36,257 bases of DNA from an uncultured Thermomicrobiales bacterium (GCA_902806415.1 CADCWN010000217.1:1-36257), one strand, 5' to 3'. Counted from the stretch's first letter, positions 16,338 through 26,072 are shown. A program made the numbers and translations. Notes: generated by a model not told the origin, from the sequence alone.

Positions 16338-17402
16338 TCAGCCCGGTGTCGCACCCTGCGTGTTCACGTAGAGGGCGTACAGCGACTGGCTCGCGGTCAT
16401 GAAGAGGCGGTTGCGCTTCGGGCCGCCGAAGCAGACGTTGGCGCACGCCTCCGGCAGGCGAATCCGCCCGATCAACTCGCCGCCGGGATCGAAGATCAGC
16501 ACGCCGCTGTAGCCGAGCGCGCCGCTCCCCGCATTGCTGGCGCACCAGAGGTTGCCATAGACATCCACGCGCAACCCGTCCGGCCCGCACTTGATCCCAT
16601 CGACGACCATATCGGTGAAGACGCGCCCGCCCGTGAGCGTCCCATCGGGCGCCACGTCGAAGACCTTGATGTCGCGCGGGCCGGGGCCGGTGTCGGCCAC
16701 GTACAAGCGCCGGTGATCGGGCGAGAAGGCGAGGCCGTTCGGATAGGCGACCTCGTCGGTCAGCTTGGCGATCTGCCCATCCGGCGCGATCCGATAGACG
16801 GCGTTCGCCAACTCCTGCGCCTGCCCGCCCGCATCCGGTGCACCGGGGCGCGGATCGAGGTCGCCGCCCGCGTCCGGTTGCCCCTCGTAGAGCGAGTTGC
16901 CGTAATGCGGGTCGGTGAACCAGACGCTGCCATCCGGGTGCGGGACGAGATCGTTCGGCGAATTGAGCCGCTTGCCGTCATACCGGTCGGCGAGGACGGT
17001 CAGCGAGCCGTCGTGCTCCCAGCGCACGACGCGGCGCGTGAAATGCTCGCAGGAGATTTGCCGCCCGCTGAAATCGAATGAATTGCCGTTGCTGTTCCGC
17101 GACGGCGCGCGAAACGTCGTCATCCGCCCGTCATCCTGCGTCCAGCGATATTGCACGTCGCCGCCCACGTCGCTGAAGACGAGGTAGCGCCCCTGCCCGC
17201 TCCAGGCCGGACCCTCCGCCCAGAGCGAGCCGGTCCAGAGCCGCTGCAACGGTGTGTTGCCGACGGTCAGGCGACGAAACTCCGGGCGCACCACCACGAC
17301 GTCAGGGTCCGGGTAGCTGTTCGGCGGCGCGGCGGCCCCCCACTGGCGCGGCGGATTGGTGACCGTGCTCGGCGGCGTCCCCACGATCGGCTCCTCGGCC
17401 AT
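16338..17402 (-). CDS. SMP-30/gluconolactonase family protein
   Basis: Six-bladed propeller lactonase of 354 residues; family members hydrolyse sugar lactones such as gluconolactone with a divalent metal. Metal-site segments are visible: SLWAEGPAW (Glu), RLNSPNDLVPHPDGSVWFTD (Asn), AYPNGLAFSPD and DGIKCGPDG (Asp). No signal peptide. The start at 17402 is set by GGGGGAG at about 17408-17414; the same frame stays open far upstream but does not look like protein. It faces away from the mandelate-racemase-type and sulfatase genes, consistent with one sugar-acid pathway, although co-regulation is not shown. Confidence 0.88.
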   Translation of the reverse strand: MAEEPIVGTPPSTVTNPPRQWGAAAPPNSYPDPDVVVVRPEFRRLTVGNTPLQRLWTGSLWAEGPAWSGQGRYLVFSDVGGDVQYRWTQDDGRMTTFRAPSRNSNGNSFDFSGRQISCEHFTRRVVRWEHDGSLTVLADRYDGKRLNSPNDLVPHPDGSVWFTDPHYGNSLYEGQPDAGGDLDPRPGAPDAGGQAQELANAVYRIAPDGQIAKLTDEVAYPNGLAFSPDHRRLYVADTGPGPRDIKVFDVAPDGTLTGGRVFTDMVVDGIKCGPDGLRVDVYGNLWCASNAGSGALGYSGVLIFDPGGELIGRIRLPEACANVCFGGPKRNRLFMTASQSLYALYVNTQGATPG

Positions 17403-17721
17403 CGCAACTCCCCCTTCTCCCCGCGCGGCCCCGCGCGACACAACGCCGCGCGTCGCCAACGCGAACCGCGCGATTCTAACGCGAAAAGACCCGCACCGCT
17501 CACGGTGATCGGCGCGGGATGGGCAAGACACAGCGGGGCCGAAAGGGAGGAGATTGGCCGGTCCCATCCGGGCCTTGCCCCTTCCCTGCGCGACGATATG
17601 CCGCGCGCCGGGCATCCGGGTCGGGGTCGGCGACACGGCGACGCGCCTCGCGCTATGATGCGCCGACGTGGGTGGGCGACGACCGGCGCGACCGGTGGAA
17701 ACGGCCCGGGAAGGGGGAGGC
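17403..17721. other. Divergent intergenic region, lactonase / MR-MLE dehydratase
   Basis: No believable coding sequence. On the plus strand TATGAT at 17654-17659 is a good -10-like box for the downstream enolase-superfamily gene but has no clear -35. No operator-like palindrome stood out. Confidence 0.35.
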
Positions 17722-18885
17722 GTGCGGATCACCGGGCTTGAGGTCGTCACGGTGCGGGTGAATTGGCGTGGCGACTGGCTCTTCGCGCGGCTGGCAACCG
17801 ACGCGGGGCTGACCGGCCTCGGGGAGGGGTCGCACGGCGGTGCTGGGCCGGACCGCGACGCGCGCGTCGCCACGATCCTCATTCGCCAGTGCCTGCCCCG
17901 GCTGCTTGGCCGTGACCCGCGCGCCGTCCTCGCGACCGTCGCCGCCCTGGCCCCGCTCGCCGATGACTTCGCCGGGGCGACCGCCGTGTCGGCCTGCGAG
18001 CAGGCGCTGTGGGATCTCGCCGGCCAGGCGGCGGGGCTGCCGGTCCATCGCCTCTTCGGCGGCCCCACGCGCGAGCGCATCCCGCTCTACGCCAACATCA
18101 ACCGCGCGACGGTCGAGCGCACCCCGGCGGGCTTCGCGCGCAACGCGGCGGCGGCGGCGGCAGAGGGCTTCCGGGCGGTCAAGCTGGCCCCATTCGACGG
18201 CCTGGATCGGCAGCGCCTGCGCGAGCGCGACCGTCAGGAGGGGATCAGGCACGGCCTGGCCTGCGTCGCGGCGGTCCGCGCGGCCGTCGGGGCGGGGATC
18301 GCGGTCTATGTCGATTGCCACAGCCGCTTCGACGTGGCGACGGCGGTCGAGGTGGCGCGCGAGTTGCGCGCGCTCGGCGTCACCTGGTGCGAGGAGCCGG
18401 TACCGACGGCGGATCTGCCCGCGCTGCTGCGGCTGCGCCCGGCCCTCGCAGCGCAGGGGCTGGAACTGCTCGGCGGCGAGCACCTGGGCGGTATCGGTGC
18501 CGTGTGGCCCTACCTGGCGGCGGGAGCCTGGGACACGATCATGCCCGATGTCAAGCACTGCGGCGGCATCGCCGAGGCAGTGACGATCGGGCGGCTGGCG
18601 GCGGCGCGCGGCGTCGGTGTCGCGCCCCACAACCCGAGCGGGCCGGTGGCGATGGCGGCGACCGCCCAGGTGGTCGCGGCGCTGCCGGAGGTACGCGCGC
18701 TGGAATACGCCTGGGGCGAGGTCCCCTGGCGGGCGCACCTGGTGACCCCGGCGGAGCGGATCGAGGGCGACGCGTTGCTCGTGCCAACCGGCCCGGGGCT
18801 GGGCGTCGCGCTCGACGAGGAGCTGGTCGCCGCGCACCGGGTCGGCGGCGCGAGCGTGGCATCGTGCCGACGGGGAGAATCGTGA
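17722..18885 (+). CDS. Mandelate racemase/muconate lactonizing enzyme family protein (probable sugar-acid dehydratase)
   Basis: Enolase-superfamily enzyme, about 387 residues. N-terminal capping domain (RITGLEVVTVRV, SACEQALWDLAGQAAGLP), then the TIM barrel. Metal ligands are in VYVDCHSRF (Asp), WCEEPVP (Glu) and LGGEHLGG (Glu); the second catalytic region is MPDVKHCGGI, and APHNPSGPV carries the probable catalytic His. The first barrel motif reads AVKLAPF, so the second Lys of the KxK motif is replaced. This fits acid-sugar dehydratases better than racemases. GTG 17722 follows AAGGGGGAGG and gives the family-typical start. Its stop is 27 nt before the sulfatase start, so the two form an operon. 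Confidence 0.85.
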   Translation: MRITGLEVVTVRVNWRGDWLFARLATDAGLTGLGEGSHGGAGPDRDARVATILIRQCLPRLLGRDPRAVLATVAALAPLADDFAGATAVSACEQALWDLAGQAAGLPVHRLFGGPTRERIPLYANINRATVERTPAGFARNAAAAAAEGFRAVKLAPFDGLDRQRLRERDRQEGIRHGLACVAAVRAAVGAGIAVYVDCHSRFDVATAVEVARELRALGVTWCEEPVPTADLPALLRLRPALAAQGLELLGGEHLGGIGAVWPYLAAGAWDTIMPDVKHCGGIAEAVTIGRLAAARGVGVAPHNPSGPVAMAATAQVVAALPEVRALEYAWGEVPWRAHLVTPAERIEGDALLVPTGPGLGVALDEELVAAHRVGGASVASCRRGES

Positions 18886-18911
18886 CCGCACCATCGCGAG
18901 AGGAGGAGCGC

Positions 18912-20279
18912 GTGACCGGCGCGAACGCGAAGCGCACGGATCGACCGAATGTGATCGTCTTCTTCACCGACCAGCAGCGCTGGGACACCACCGGGGTCCA
19001 CGGCAACCCGCTCGATCTGACGCCGAATTTCGATCGTCTGGCGCGCGAAGGGACGCACATCGCCCACTCCTTCACCTGCCAGCCGGTCTGCGCCCCGGCG
19101 CGCTCCTCCCTCCAGACCGGCCTCTACGCCACCCGGACGGGCGTCTTCAGGAACGGCATCGCCCTCTCGGACGACACGCCGACGCTGGCGCACCATTTCG
19201 GGGCGGCTGGCTACGCCACCGGCTACATCGGCAAGTGGCACCTGGCGAGCGAGGAGCCGGTTAGCGCACCCCGGCGCGGCGGCTACGACTTCTGGCTCGG
19301 CTCCAATGCGCTCGAATTCACCTCCGATACCTACCGCACGGTCATGTACGATGGGGACAATCGGCCGGTGCGGCTGCCCGGCTACCGCGTGGATGCGCTG
19401 ACCGACGCGGCGATCCGCTTCGTCGACGCGCGCCAGGAGGACCCGTTCTTCCTCTTCGTCTCCTACCTGGAGCCGCACCACCAGAATCACCTCGACGACT
19501 ACCCGCCGCCCGAGGGCTACCGCGAGCGCTACACGGGGCGCTGGACCCCGCCCGATCTCGCCGCGCTCGGCGGCTCGACGCACGCGCACCTCGGCGGCTA
19601 CTACGGGATGGTCAAGCGCCTCGACGAGGCGCTCGGTCGCCTGCTCGACGCCCTGCAAAGCCTCGACCTGCTCGACAATACGATCATCCTCTGCACCTCC
19701 GACCACGGCTGCCACTTCAAGACGCGCAACGCCGAGTACAAGCGCTCCTGCCACGAGGCGTCGATCCGCGTGCCGACCGCGCTGCGCGGGCCGGGCTTCG
19801 ACGGCGGTGGGCGGGTACGCGAGTTGGTCAGCCTGGTGGATCTGCCGCCGACCCTGCTGGACGCGGCGGGATTGCCGGTGCCGCCCGCGATGCAGGGACG
19901 TTCGCTCCTGTCGCTGCTGCGCGGCGAGCGCGCTGGCTGGCCGGACGACGTCTTCGTGCAGATCAGCGAGAGCCAGGTCGGGCGGGCGGTGCGGACCCAC
20001 CGCTGGAAATACAGCGTCGTCGCGCCGGGGAAGGACGGCAATCGCGATGCGGCGTCGGACGAGTACGCCGAGGAATTCCTCTACGACCTGCAGTCCGATC
20101 CCCACGAGTTGGCCAACCTGATCGGCCTGGCGTCGCACCGCGCGGTCGCCGACGCCCTGCGCGCCCGCCTCATCGGGCGGATGGTCGCGGCGGGGGAGGC
20201 CGCACCGACGATCGCCCCGGCCCCGCCGTTCCCCGCACAAGGGCAGCGGCGCGTCAGCCCGGGGGAGATACCCGCATGA
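18912..20279 (+). CDS. Sulfatase (formylglycine-type arylsulfatase family)
   Basis: Type I sulfatase of 455 residues that would hydrolyse a sulfate ester. Start of the alkaline-phosphatase fold: [15 protein letters not shown] (metal Asp D20). The CxPxR motif is [11 protein letters not shown], with C60 as the predicted formylglycine. [12 protein letters not shown] and TSDHG supply further active-site residues. No signal peptide, so the enzyme is probably cytosolic and its substrate imported. No formylglycine-generating enzyme is in the window. GTG 18912 follows AGGAGG at 18901-18906; an alternative GTG at 18882 overlaps the previous stop but has a weaker site. Paired with the MR/MLE dehydratase, which suggests catabolism of a sulfated sugar or sugar acid. 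Confidence 0.88.
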   Translation: MTGANAKRTDRPNVIVFFTDQQRWDTTGVHGNPLDLTPNFDRLAREGTHIAHSFTCQPVCAPARSSLQTGLYATRTGVFRNGIALSDDTPTLAHHFGAAGYATGYIGKWHLASEEPVSAPRRGGYDFWLGSNALEFTSDTYRTVMYDGDNRPVRLPGYRVDALTDAAIRFVDARQEDPFFLFVSYLEPHHQNHLDDYPPPEGYRERYTGRWTPPDLAALGGSTHAHLGGYYGMVKRLDEALGRLLDALQSLDLLDNTIILCTSDHGCHFKTRNAEYKRSCHEASIRVPTALRGPGFDGGGRVRELVSLVDLPPTLLDAAGLPVPPAMQGRSLLSLLRGERAGWPDDVFVQISESQVGRAVRTHRWKYSVVAPGKDGNRDAASDEYAEEFLYDLQSDPHELANLIGLASHRAVADALRARLIGRMVAAGEAAPTIAPAPPFPAQGQRRVSPGEIPA

Positions 20280-20446
20280 GGTTCCGCCGGGTGGCCGCTG
20301 CGCCCGGTGTCGCCAGGGGCCAGCTCGCCGCAACTCATGCGGCACACCCCCAGTCTTCATAATCCCCTCACATCGTTCCGCTACAATTGGCACTATCGGG
20401 GTGATCGAGCAGATCGAACAACCTGGCAGGCAACGGCGGGGAGACG
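20280..20446. other. Intergenic region upstream of two-component system
   Basis: Holds TACAAT at 20382-20387, a good -10-like box about 60 nt before the response-regulator ATG, without a clear -35 at the right spacing. Nothing else recognised. Confidence 0.3.
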
Positions 20447-21157
20447 ATGGGCACGGCGACGACAGCAGGGGGCGAGACGATCCTGGTGGTGGACGACGAT
20501 CGGAAGATCGTCGAGTTAGTGACGCTCTACTTGCAGAAAGAAGGCTTCCGCGTCGTCCAGGCGTTCGACGGCAACACCGCCCTCGACCTCGCCCGCGCCG
20601 AGCACCCCGCGCTGGCGATCCTCGACCTGATGCTGCCGGGGGTCAACGGCCTGGTGATTTGCAAGACGTTGCAGGTCGAGGCGCAGACGCCGGTGATCAT
20701 GCTGACCGCGCGCTCGACCGAGGAGGATCGGATGCGCGGCCTCGACATCGGGGCCGACGATTACGTCGTCAAGCCGTTCAGCCCGCGCGAGTTGGTCTCG
20801 CGCGTCCGCGCGGTCCTGCGCCGTGTCCGCCGCGTCGCCGAGGCCAGTACGGGCGGCACCCTCACCTTCGGGCCGCTGTGGATCGACACCGGGCGGCACG
20901 AGGCGACCGTCGCAGGGCGGGCGATCGAGCTGACCCCGACCGAGTTCCGCCTGCTGCTCGCCTTCGCCCGCGCGCCGGGTCACGTCTTTTCCCGCCAGCA
21001 GTTACTCGACCGCGCCTTCGACGAGGCGTTCGAGGGCTTCGAGCGCAACATCGACGTCCACATCATGAATCTCCGGCGCAAGCTGGCGCTGCCGACCGAC
21101 GGCCCGACGATCAAGACGGTCTACGGCGTCGGCTACCGATTCGAGGCGGGGGGGTGA
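20447..21157 (+). CDS. OmpR-family response regulator
   Basis: DNA-binding response regulator of 236 residues. Receiver domain (10-125): acidic pocket VVDDDRK, phospho-acceptor D60 in AILDLMLPG, switch Thr in MLTARS, and the conserved Lys in VVKPFSP. C-terminal winged helix (about 140-232): [48 protein letters not shown]. It overlaps the histidine kinase by a GTGA junction, so the two are a cognate pair. The signal and targets are unknown. Confidence 0.95.
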   Translation: MGTATTAGGETILVVDDDRKIVELVTLYLQKEGFRVVQAFDGNTALDLARAEHPALAILDLMLPGVNGLVICKTLQVEAQTPVIMLTARSTEEDRMRGLDIGADDYVVKPFSPRELVSRVRAVLRRVRRVAEASTGGTLTFGPLWIDTGRHEATVAGRAIELTPTEFRLLLAFARAPGHVFSRQQLLDRAFDEAFEGFERNIDVHIMNLRRKLALPTDGPTIKTVYGVGYRFEAGG

Positions 21158-22695
21158 GCGACGACGCACCGAGTGCCGAGGAACGCAGCGGCCTCTTCTC
21201 GCGGCTCTGGGTCCGCCTCGTGCTGGCCTTCGGCATCGTGCTGCTCTGCGCCGTCCTCCTGCCCACCCTCTACGTGCGCCGCCAGTCGCGGATCGAATTC
21301 CAGCAATACGCGACGACCAGTCGTGCCGAGATTCGCCAGACGATCGCGGGTGGGCTGGCCCTCGCCTATCTGCGCGACGGCGGCAACTGGCGCAGCGCGT
21401 CCGCCAACGCGGCGACCGCCGCCGAGTATATCGGCCAGCGGCTGATCATCACCGACACGAGTGGGACGGTCGTCGCCGACACGACCGGCGAACGGCTCGG
21501 CCAGCAATTCAATGGCGAGGGCGGCTGGCAGGCGACGAGGATCGATGATGCCGCCCTGCGCGAGATCACCGGGCGGGGAGGGGTCGGCGGCGGCCCAGGG
21601 CGACCGGGCGGGCCGCCCGTCGTTCGTCCCGACGCGAACACGACCTACGGCACCCTCTGGGTCGAGAGCGCCAACGCCGCCGCCGCCGCGCGCGATCGCA
21701 CCCTCCTGGGTCGCCTGCAACGGGTGACGTTCATCAGTACCGGCCTCGGCCTCGTCGCCGCCTTGTTGATCAGCCTCTTCCTGGCGCGGCGGATCGGTGG
21801 GCCGATCGAGGCGCTGACACGGGCGGCGCGGCGGATGGGCGCAGGCGATCTCGGTCAGCGCGTCCCCGAGGAGGGGAGCGCGGAGACGGTCGCACTGGCG
21901 CGCTCGTTCAACGCGATGGCCGCGAACCTGGCGACCGCGCAGGACTTGCGGCAGCAGATGGTCGCCGATGTCGCCCACGAACTCCGCACCCCGCTCGCCA
22001 ACATCCGGGGTTACCTGGAGGCGATCGAGGATGGGGTGGTCGCCGCCGACGAGGCGACGCTGCGCACGCTGCGCGAGGAGACCGCGCAACTGAACGGCCT
22101 GATCGACGACTTGCAGGAACTCGCCCAGGCCGAGGCCGGCACCCTGCACCTCGACCGCGAACCGATCGCGCCCGCCGAACTGGTCGAGCGGGCGATCGCC
22201 GCGGCGCGACCGCGCGCGGCGGAGGGGGCGATCACCCTCATCGGCACAGTCGCGCCGGACTTGCCGCCCGTCGCCGCCGACCCGCAGCGGATCGGGCAGG
22301 TCTTGCAGAACCTCCTCGCCAATGCCCTGCGGCACACCCCGCAGGGCGGTCGGATCACGGTCGAGGCCCGTCGCACGCCCGCCGGGACGGTGGCGCTCAG
22401 CGTCGCGGACACCGGCATCGGGATCGCCCCGGACGATCTGCCTCGCATTTTCGAGCGCTTCTACCGCGCCGACAGCTCGCGCGCCCGCGCGACCGGCGGC
22501 AGTGGCCTCGGCCTGACGATCACTCGCCGCCTTGTGGAAGCGCACGGCGGCCGGATCGACGCCACCAGCGCGGTCGGGCAGGGCAGCCGCTTCACGTTCA
22601 CGCTGCCCGTGGCCGAGGGTGCAGTAAACACGCGCGGACTCGCGCCAGCGGCACAACCGTTATCGGATAGAGCGGGCGAGCCGAGCCGCCGTTAG
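21154..22695 (+). CDS. Two-component sensor histidine kinase
   Basis: Membrane kinase of 513 residues. TM1 about 18-38 ([20 protein letters not shown]), an extracytoplasmic sensor domain of about 150 residues with a Gly/Pro-rich segment ([14 protein letters not shown]), then TM2 about 193-212, a HAMP domain ([20 protein letters not shown]), HisKA with H275 in [15 protein letters not shown], and HATPase ([33 protein letters not shown]). The architecture resembles BaeS/MprB-type envelope-stress kinases. The GTG start at 21154 overlaps the response-regulator stop by four bases, indicating translational coupling. Confidence 0.93.
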   Translation: MSDDAPSAEERSGLFSRLWVRLVLAFGIVLLCAVLLPTLYVRRQSRIEFQQYATTSRAEIRQTIAGGLALAYLRDGGNWRSASANAATAAEYIGQRLIITDTSGTVVADTTGERLGQQFNGEGGWQATRIDDAALREITGRGGVGGGPGRPGGPPVVRPDANTTYGTLWVESANAAAAARDRTLLGRLQRVTFISTGLGLVAALLISLFLARRIGGPIEALTRAARRMGAGDLGQRVPEEGSAETVALARSFNAMAANLATAQDLRQQMVADVAHELRTPLANIRGYLEAIEDGVVAADEATLRTLREETAQLNGLIDDLQELAQAEAGTLHLDREPIAPAELVERAIAAARPRAAEGAITLIGTVAPDLPPVAADPQRIGQVLQNLLANALRHTPQGGRITVEARRTPAGTVALSVADTGIGIAPDDLPRIFERFYRADSSRARATGGSGLGLTITRRLVEAHGGRIDATSAVGQGSRFTFTLPVAEGAVNTRGLAPAAQPLSDRAGEPSRR

Positions 22696-22749
22696 TCTTT
22701 GCTTATGACCAGCTATCACTTCGTTGCGTCACCGTGAGGCAGCACAATG

Positions 22750-22935
22750 CTACTCTGGCTCCCGCGCGATGATCGTGCAGCGCGAACGCCACAGCCGGAA
22801 ATGCTCCGCCAATCGCCGACCCAGCTCCGCGAGGGCGGCGCGGGTGGCCCCGGTTTTGTCGTCCCCAGGAGCGCTGACGGGCGGCACGACCAACCAGCCG
22901 TGGGGCACGAGGCAGGCGAACGCGATCTACTCCAT
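22750..22935 (-). pseudogene. Remnant of a LigB-type (class III extradiol dioxygenase-like) gene
   Basis: On the minus strand an ATG at 22935, preceded by a good GGGAGGG site, reads ME, then TAG, then IAFACLVPHGWLVVPPVSAP and TRAALAELGRRLAEHF before losing resemblance and stopping at 22750. The ACxxPHGxLxxPxV start and the TRAAxxELGRRL helix are what I recall of class III extradiol-dioxygenase subunit B-like proteins, which are about 260 residues. Only some 45 residues remain and codon 3 is a stop. It lies downstream of, and on the same strand as, the DUF2171 gene. Confidence 0.45.
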
Positions 22936-23032
22936 GTCGTTTCCCTCCCGCGCCCCCACGCCGGGGCAGGGTCGTGGACAGCGGAGGGAACGCGACCCGG
23001 CGCGACGGGTGGTCGCGACCGGGCCGGGAGAA

Positions 23033-23452
23033 TTACGCCCCCGTCGGCTCACGCTCCAGCCATTCCTGGCGGGCCTGGCCGACCGACCGATCGAGGTGGG
23101 CCTGATCGTCCACGCGCGCGATCCAGCCCAGCGGTATCCAGTGCCGCCGCCCCAGAGTATCCGGCTTCAGCCCGATGGTGTCGCCCGCCCCCGGCGCGTC
23201 GATCATCCCCAGCGTCTCGCCCTCGGACCCGAGCAGCAGCATATTCTCGCGCAGCGATGCCGCGGTGACCCGCGTCGTGCCGCCCGGTTGCTGCGAGGCC
23301 GGCATGGTGAGGGTCGTCGGCGGCGGCCCGAGCGGGGGTTGCGGCGCGAGGCTGTCGTCTCCCGCGCCGGGTGCTGTCCTCGCCCGCACTTCGCCCCCGC
23401 CCCCGCCCGACTCCGTATCCTGCGGATCGCCCTGCGATTGGTCCTGCGCCAT
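23033..23452 (-). CDS. DUF2171 domain protein
   Basis: Protein of 139 residues: a hydrophilic, low-complexity first half (1-60, Gly/Pro/Gln/Asp-rich) followed by a PRC-barrel-like DUF2171 domain (RVTAASLRENMLLLGSEGET, GMIDAPGAGDTIGLKPD, RRHWIPLGWIARVDDQAHLD). The biochemical role of DUF2171 is not established. No signal peptide or TM segment. ATG 23452 follows GAGGAG on the minus strand. It diverges from the DNA polymerase gene across about 217 nt that is visibly more AT-rich than the surroundings. Confidence 0.75.
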   Translation of the reverse strand: MAQDQSQGDPQDTESGGGGGEVRARTAPGAGDDSLAPQPPLGPPPTTLTMPASQQPGGTTRVTAASLRENMLLLGSEGETLGMIDAPGAGDTIGLKPDTLGRRHWIPLGWIARVDDQAHLDRSVGQARQEWLEREPTGA

Positions 23453-23600
23453 CTCGAACTCCTCACTATCATACAGTTGAACAGTATCGGCAACCCATCC
23501 GAAGCAAGATGTCTGCCAGTACGTCCCGCCGGCGACGACGCGGGGCGAAAAGCCGACATGGTCAACGCCGATCGTTTGACGCCTCAAGTCAGCCACGTTA

Positions 23601-23629
23601 TTGTACGTATAGTACGATTGTTCTATTAT
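23601..23629 (+). promoter_or_regulatory. Predicted promoter of the family B DNA polymerase gene, with GTAC dyad
   Basis: TTGTAC (23601-23606), 17-nt spacer, TATTAT (23624-23629), 40 nt before the start codon. The -35 box and early spacer contain a small dyad, GTAC-GTATA-GTAC (23603-23615), that could bind a regulator. It does not match the GAAC-N4-GTTC LexA box I know from Gram-positive bacteria. Confidence 0.55.
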
Positions 23630-23669
23630 CCGGCGCGCGACAGGTGGTGCAACGGGAGGGCAAGGACGT

Positions 23670-26072
23670 GTGGAGCAGATCGCGGCGGTCGGTGACGTGA
23701 GTGGGGGCGCGAGTGCGGGCGCGAACGATGTCTGGCTGTTCGGCTGGGATCCCGCGCCGGGTATCGTCTCGGTCTGGGCAGACAACGACGGTCGTGTCCT
23801 GGTCTGGCAACGCCTGGACGGCGCGGTCCAACGCTGCGAGGAGCGCTTCCGCCCCTGGCTCTTCGCCGCCCACCTCGCCGATCTGCGCCACCTCGGCACC
23901 GCCCTCGTGGACGAGGCCGACGGTGGGAGCGGCGACGCCCCGTTCAGCTACCGCGAATTGTCGGGCGCGCCGGACACGCTGCGCTATCTCCTCGCGGCGC
24001 GCGACGGGCACGCGCTCCGCCGGGCGATTGTGCGCGGCGCACGACAGCGACTCGGGACGACGATCCGGCACCTGCGCGACCTGCCGGGCGACTATTACGC
24101 GGTCGGCGCGGTCGAGCAATACCTGATGCAGACCGGGCGGGTTTTCTTCCGTGACATGACCTATGACGACCTGCACCGACTCCAGTTCGACCTGGAGACG
24201 ACCGCGCTCTCGCCCCGGCGCGGGCGAATCTTCATGGTGGCGGTGCGCGATAGCCGCGGCCTGGAGACGATCCTCGAAGCGCCGGGCGACGACGACGAAG
24301 CCGCGCTGATCGCCGACCTCTGCGCCCTCATCCGGGCGCGCGATCCCGACGTGATCGAGGGTCACAACCTCTTCGGCTTCGACCTCCCTTTCCTGGCGGA
24401 GCGCGCGGCGACTCTCGGCGTGCCGCTCCACCTGGGGCGGCATCCGACCTTGCCGGCCCTCGAACGGTACGAGGAGCCGACCGGCTGGGGGAACGGGCGG
24501 CGAGCCCGCTACCGGCTGGCCGGGCGCGAGCTGATCGACACCCTCGACGCGACCCGCCGCCACGCCTTCTCCGCCCGCGACATGCCCGGTCAGGGATTGA
24601 AAGCCGCCGCGCGCTACTTCGGCGTGGCCGCCCCCGACCGTACCTACATCGCGGGCGCGGAGACCTATCGGACCTATCAGCGCGACCCCGAGCAGGTGCG
24701 GCGCTACGCCTTCGACGATGTGATCGAGACCGACGGGCTCTCGCGCCGCCTGATGGGCGCGGCGTTCGCCCTGGCGGGGATGGCCCCACGCCGCTACGAG
24801 CGGGTCGCGGCGGCCGGCCCGGCAATGGGCCTCCTGGAGCCGCTGCTGGTGCGCGCCTATCTGCGCGCGGGCGCGGCGTTGCCCCGCAACGCGGGCGAGG
24901 CCGACGCCGCCCTCGCCCCCCACCAGGGCGGCACGACGACCCTCTACGCCGCCGGGATCGCCCGCCGCGTGGTCAAGGCCGACATCGCCTCGATGTACCC
25001 CTCGATCATGCGCACCTTCCGCGTCGGCCCGGCTTGCGACCCCCTGGGGGCGCTGCTCTACCTGGTCGATCGCCTGACCGACTTGCGGCTGGGCCACCAG
25101 CGTCGGGCGAAGGCGGCGGACCCGGGCAGCGCCGAGGCGCACAGCCACCACGCCCAGCAAGCCGCGATGAAGATCGTGATCAACTCCGCCTACGGCTACA
25201 TGGGCGCGGGCCGGATGGCGCTGTTCGCCGATCGGCGCGCGGCGGACGAGGTGACGCGGCGCGGGCGCGCGATCCTGGAGCAGGTCGTCGCCGGGCTGCG
25301 CGAGCGCCGCCTGGCCCTGATCGAGGCCGACACCGACGGCGTCTTCTTCGGCGTGCCGGACGGGTGGACCCCGGAGGAGGAGCGGGCGTGCGTCGCCGCC
25401 ATCGCCGCCACGCTGCCCGCCGGGATCGGCCTGGAATACGAGGGGCGCTACCGGGCGATGCTCAGCCACGAGGTCAAGAACTACGCCCTGCTGACCTACG
25501 ACGACCGCCTGATCGTGCGCGGCAACGCCTTCCAGTCCAGCCGCACCGAGCCGTTCGGCGAACGCTTCCTGCGCGCGGCGTTGCGCTGCGCGCTCGTCGG
25601 CGACAGCGCCGGGGTACACCAGGCGTACCTGGACACGGTCGCGGCGCTGCGCGGGCGGCAATTCGCCCCCGCCGATGTCGCCACGGTCGCCCGACTGACC
25701 AAGACTCCCGAGGCGTACGCCCAGTCGCGCGACCGCGCCCGCGAGGCGCCCTACGAGGCGTTGCTGGCGGCGGGGCGCACGCGCTGGCGGGCGGGGGAGC
25801 GCGTGCGGTTCTACCGCGCCGCCGGTGGCGCGGCGGTCTGGCTGCCCGAGCGCGCGGCGAACGGCCCGTCGTCGCACGACGAGGCGGCGACGGGCGAGCG
25901 ACCCGGCTACGACATCGCCCATTACCTCGCGGTGTTGCAGACCTCCTACGTCTCGCGGCTCCGCAAGGCATTCTCAGCGGATGACTTCGAGCAACTCTTC
26001 CGACTCTCGGGGCAGGTCGGCCTCTTCGACCGACCGCTCGCGGACCTGCAACCGCGCTGGATCAGCGCCTGA
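23670..26072 (+). CDS. Family B DNA polymerase (Pol II-like) with 3'-5' exonuclease
   Basis: Replicative/repair-type polymerase of 800 residues. Exonuclease motifs: Exo I LQFDLETT (D174, E176), Exo II EGHNLFGFD, Exo III YAFDD. Polymerase motifs: A KADIASMYPSIM (D438), B KIVINSAYGYMG (K501), C EADTDGVFF (D554, D556), and a KxY-type segment EVKNYALL. All catalytic acidic residues are intact, so both activities are expected. In bacteria such enzymes usually serve DNA-damage tolerance or restart. The region where homologues have a YxGG motif reads HQGGTTTLY. GTG start; GGGAGGG lies 9 nt upstream. Single gene with its own promoter, not part of a phage or mobile element here. Confidence 0.92.
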   Translation: MEQIAAVGDVSGGASAGANDVWLFGWDPAPGIVSVWADNDGRVLVWQRLDGAVQRCEERFRPWLFAAHLADLRHLGTALVDEADGGSGDAPFSYRELSGAPDTLRYLLAARDGHALRRAIVRGARQRLGTTIRHLRDLPGDYYAVGAVEQYLMQTGRVFFRDMTYDDLHRLQFDLETTALSPRRGRIFMVAVRDSRGLETILEAPGDDDEAALIADLCALIRARDPDVIEGHNLFGFDLPFLAERAATLGVPLHLGRHPTLPALERYEEPTGWGNGRRARYRLAGRELIDTLDATRRHAFSARDMPGQGLKAAARYFGVAAPDRTYIAGAETYRTYQRDPEQVRRYAFDDVIETDGLSRRLMGAAFALAGMAPRRYERVAAAGPAMGLLEPLLVRAYLRAGAALPRNAGEADAALAPHQGGTTTLYAAGIARRVVKADIASMYPSIMRTFRVGPACDPLGALLYLVDRLTDLRLGHQRRAKAADPGSAEAHSHHAQQAAMKIVINSAYGYMGAGRMALFADRRAADEVTRRGRAILEQVVAGLRERRLALIEADTDGVFFGVPDGWTPEEERACVAAIAATLPAGIGLEYEGRYRAMLSHEVKNYALLTYDDRLIVRGNAFQSSRTEPFGERFLRAALRCALVGDSAGVHQAYLDTVAALRGRQFAPADVATVARLTKTPEAYAQSRDRAREAPYEALLAAGRTRWRAGERVRFYRAAGGAAVWLPERAANGPSSHDEAATGERPGYDIAHYLAVLQTSYVSRLRKAFSADDFEQLFRLSGQVGLFDRPLADLQPRWISA

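Noticed and set aside
18009-18911. N-terminal extension of the sulfatase frame through the MR/MLE gene
   Set aside because: It is the out-of-frame reading of the dehydratase gene. The AGGAGG before GTG 18912 and the family-typical N-terminus define the real start.
23601-23629. LexA box at the polymerase promoter
   Set aside because: The dyad is GTAC-N5-GTAC and does not contain GAAC-N4-GTTC. It is kept only as an unassigned dyad.
22724-23695. Open frames on the plus strand between the histidine kinase and polymerase genes
   Set aside because: Arg/Pro/Gly-rich shadow sequence opposite the DUF2171 gene; no domain and no good ribosome-binding site.
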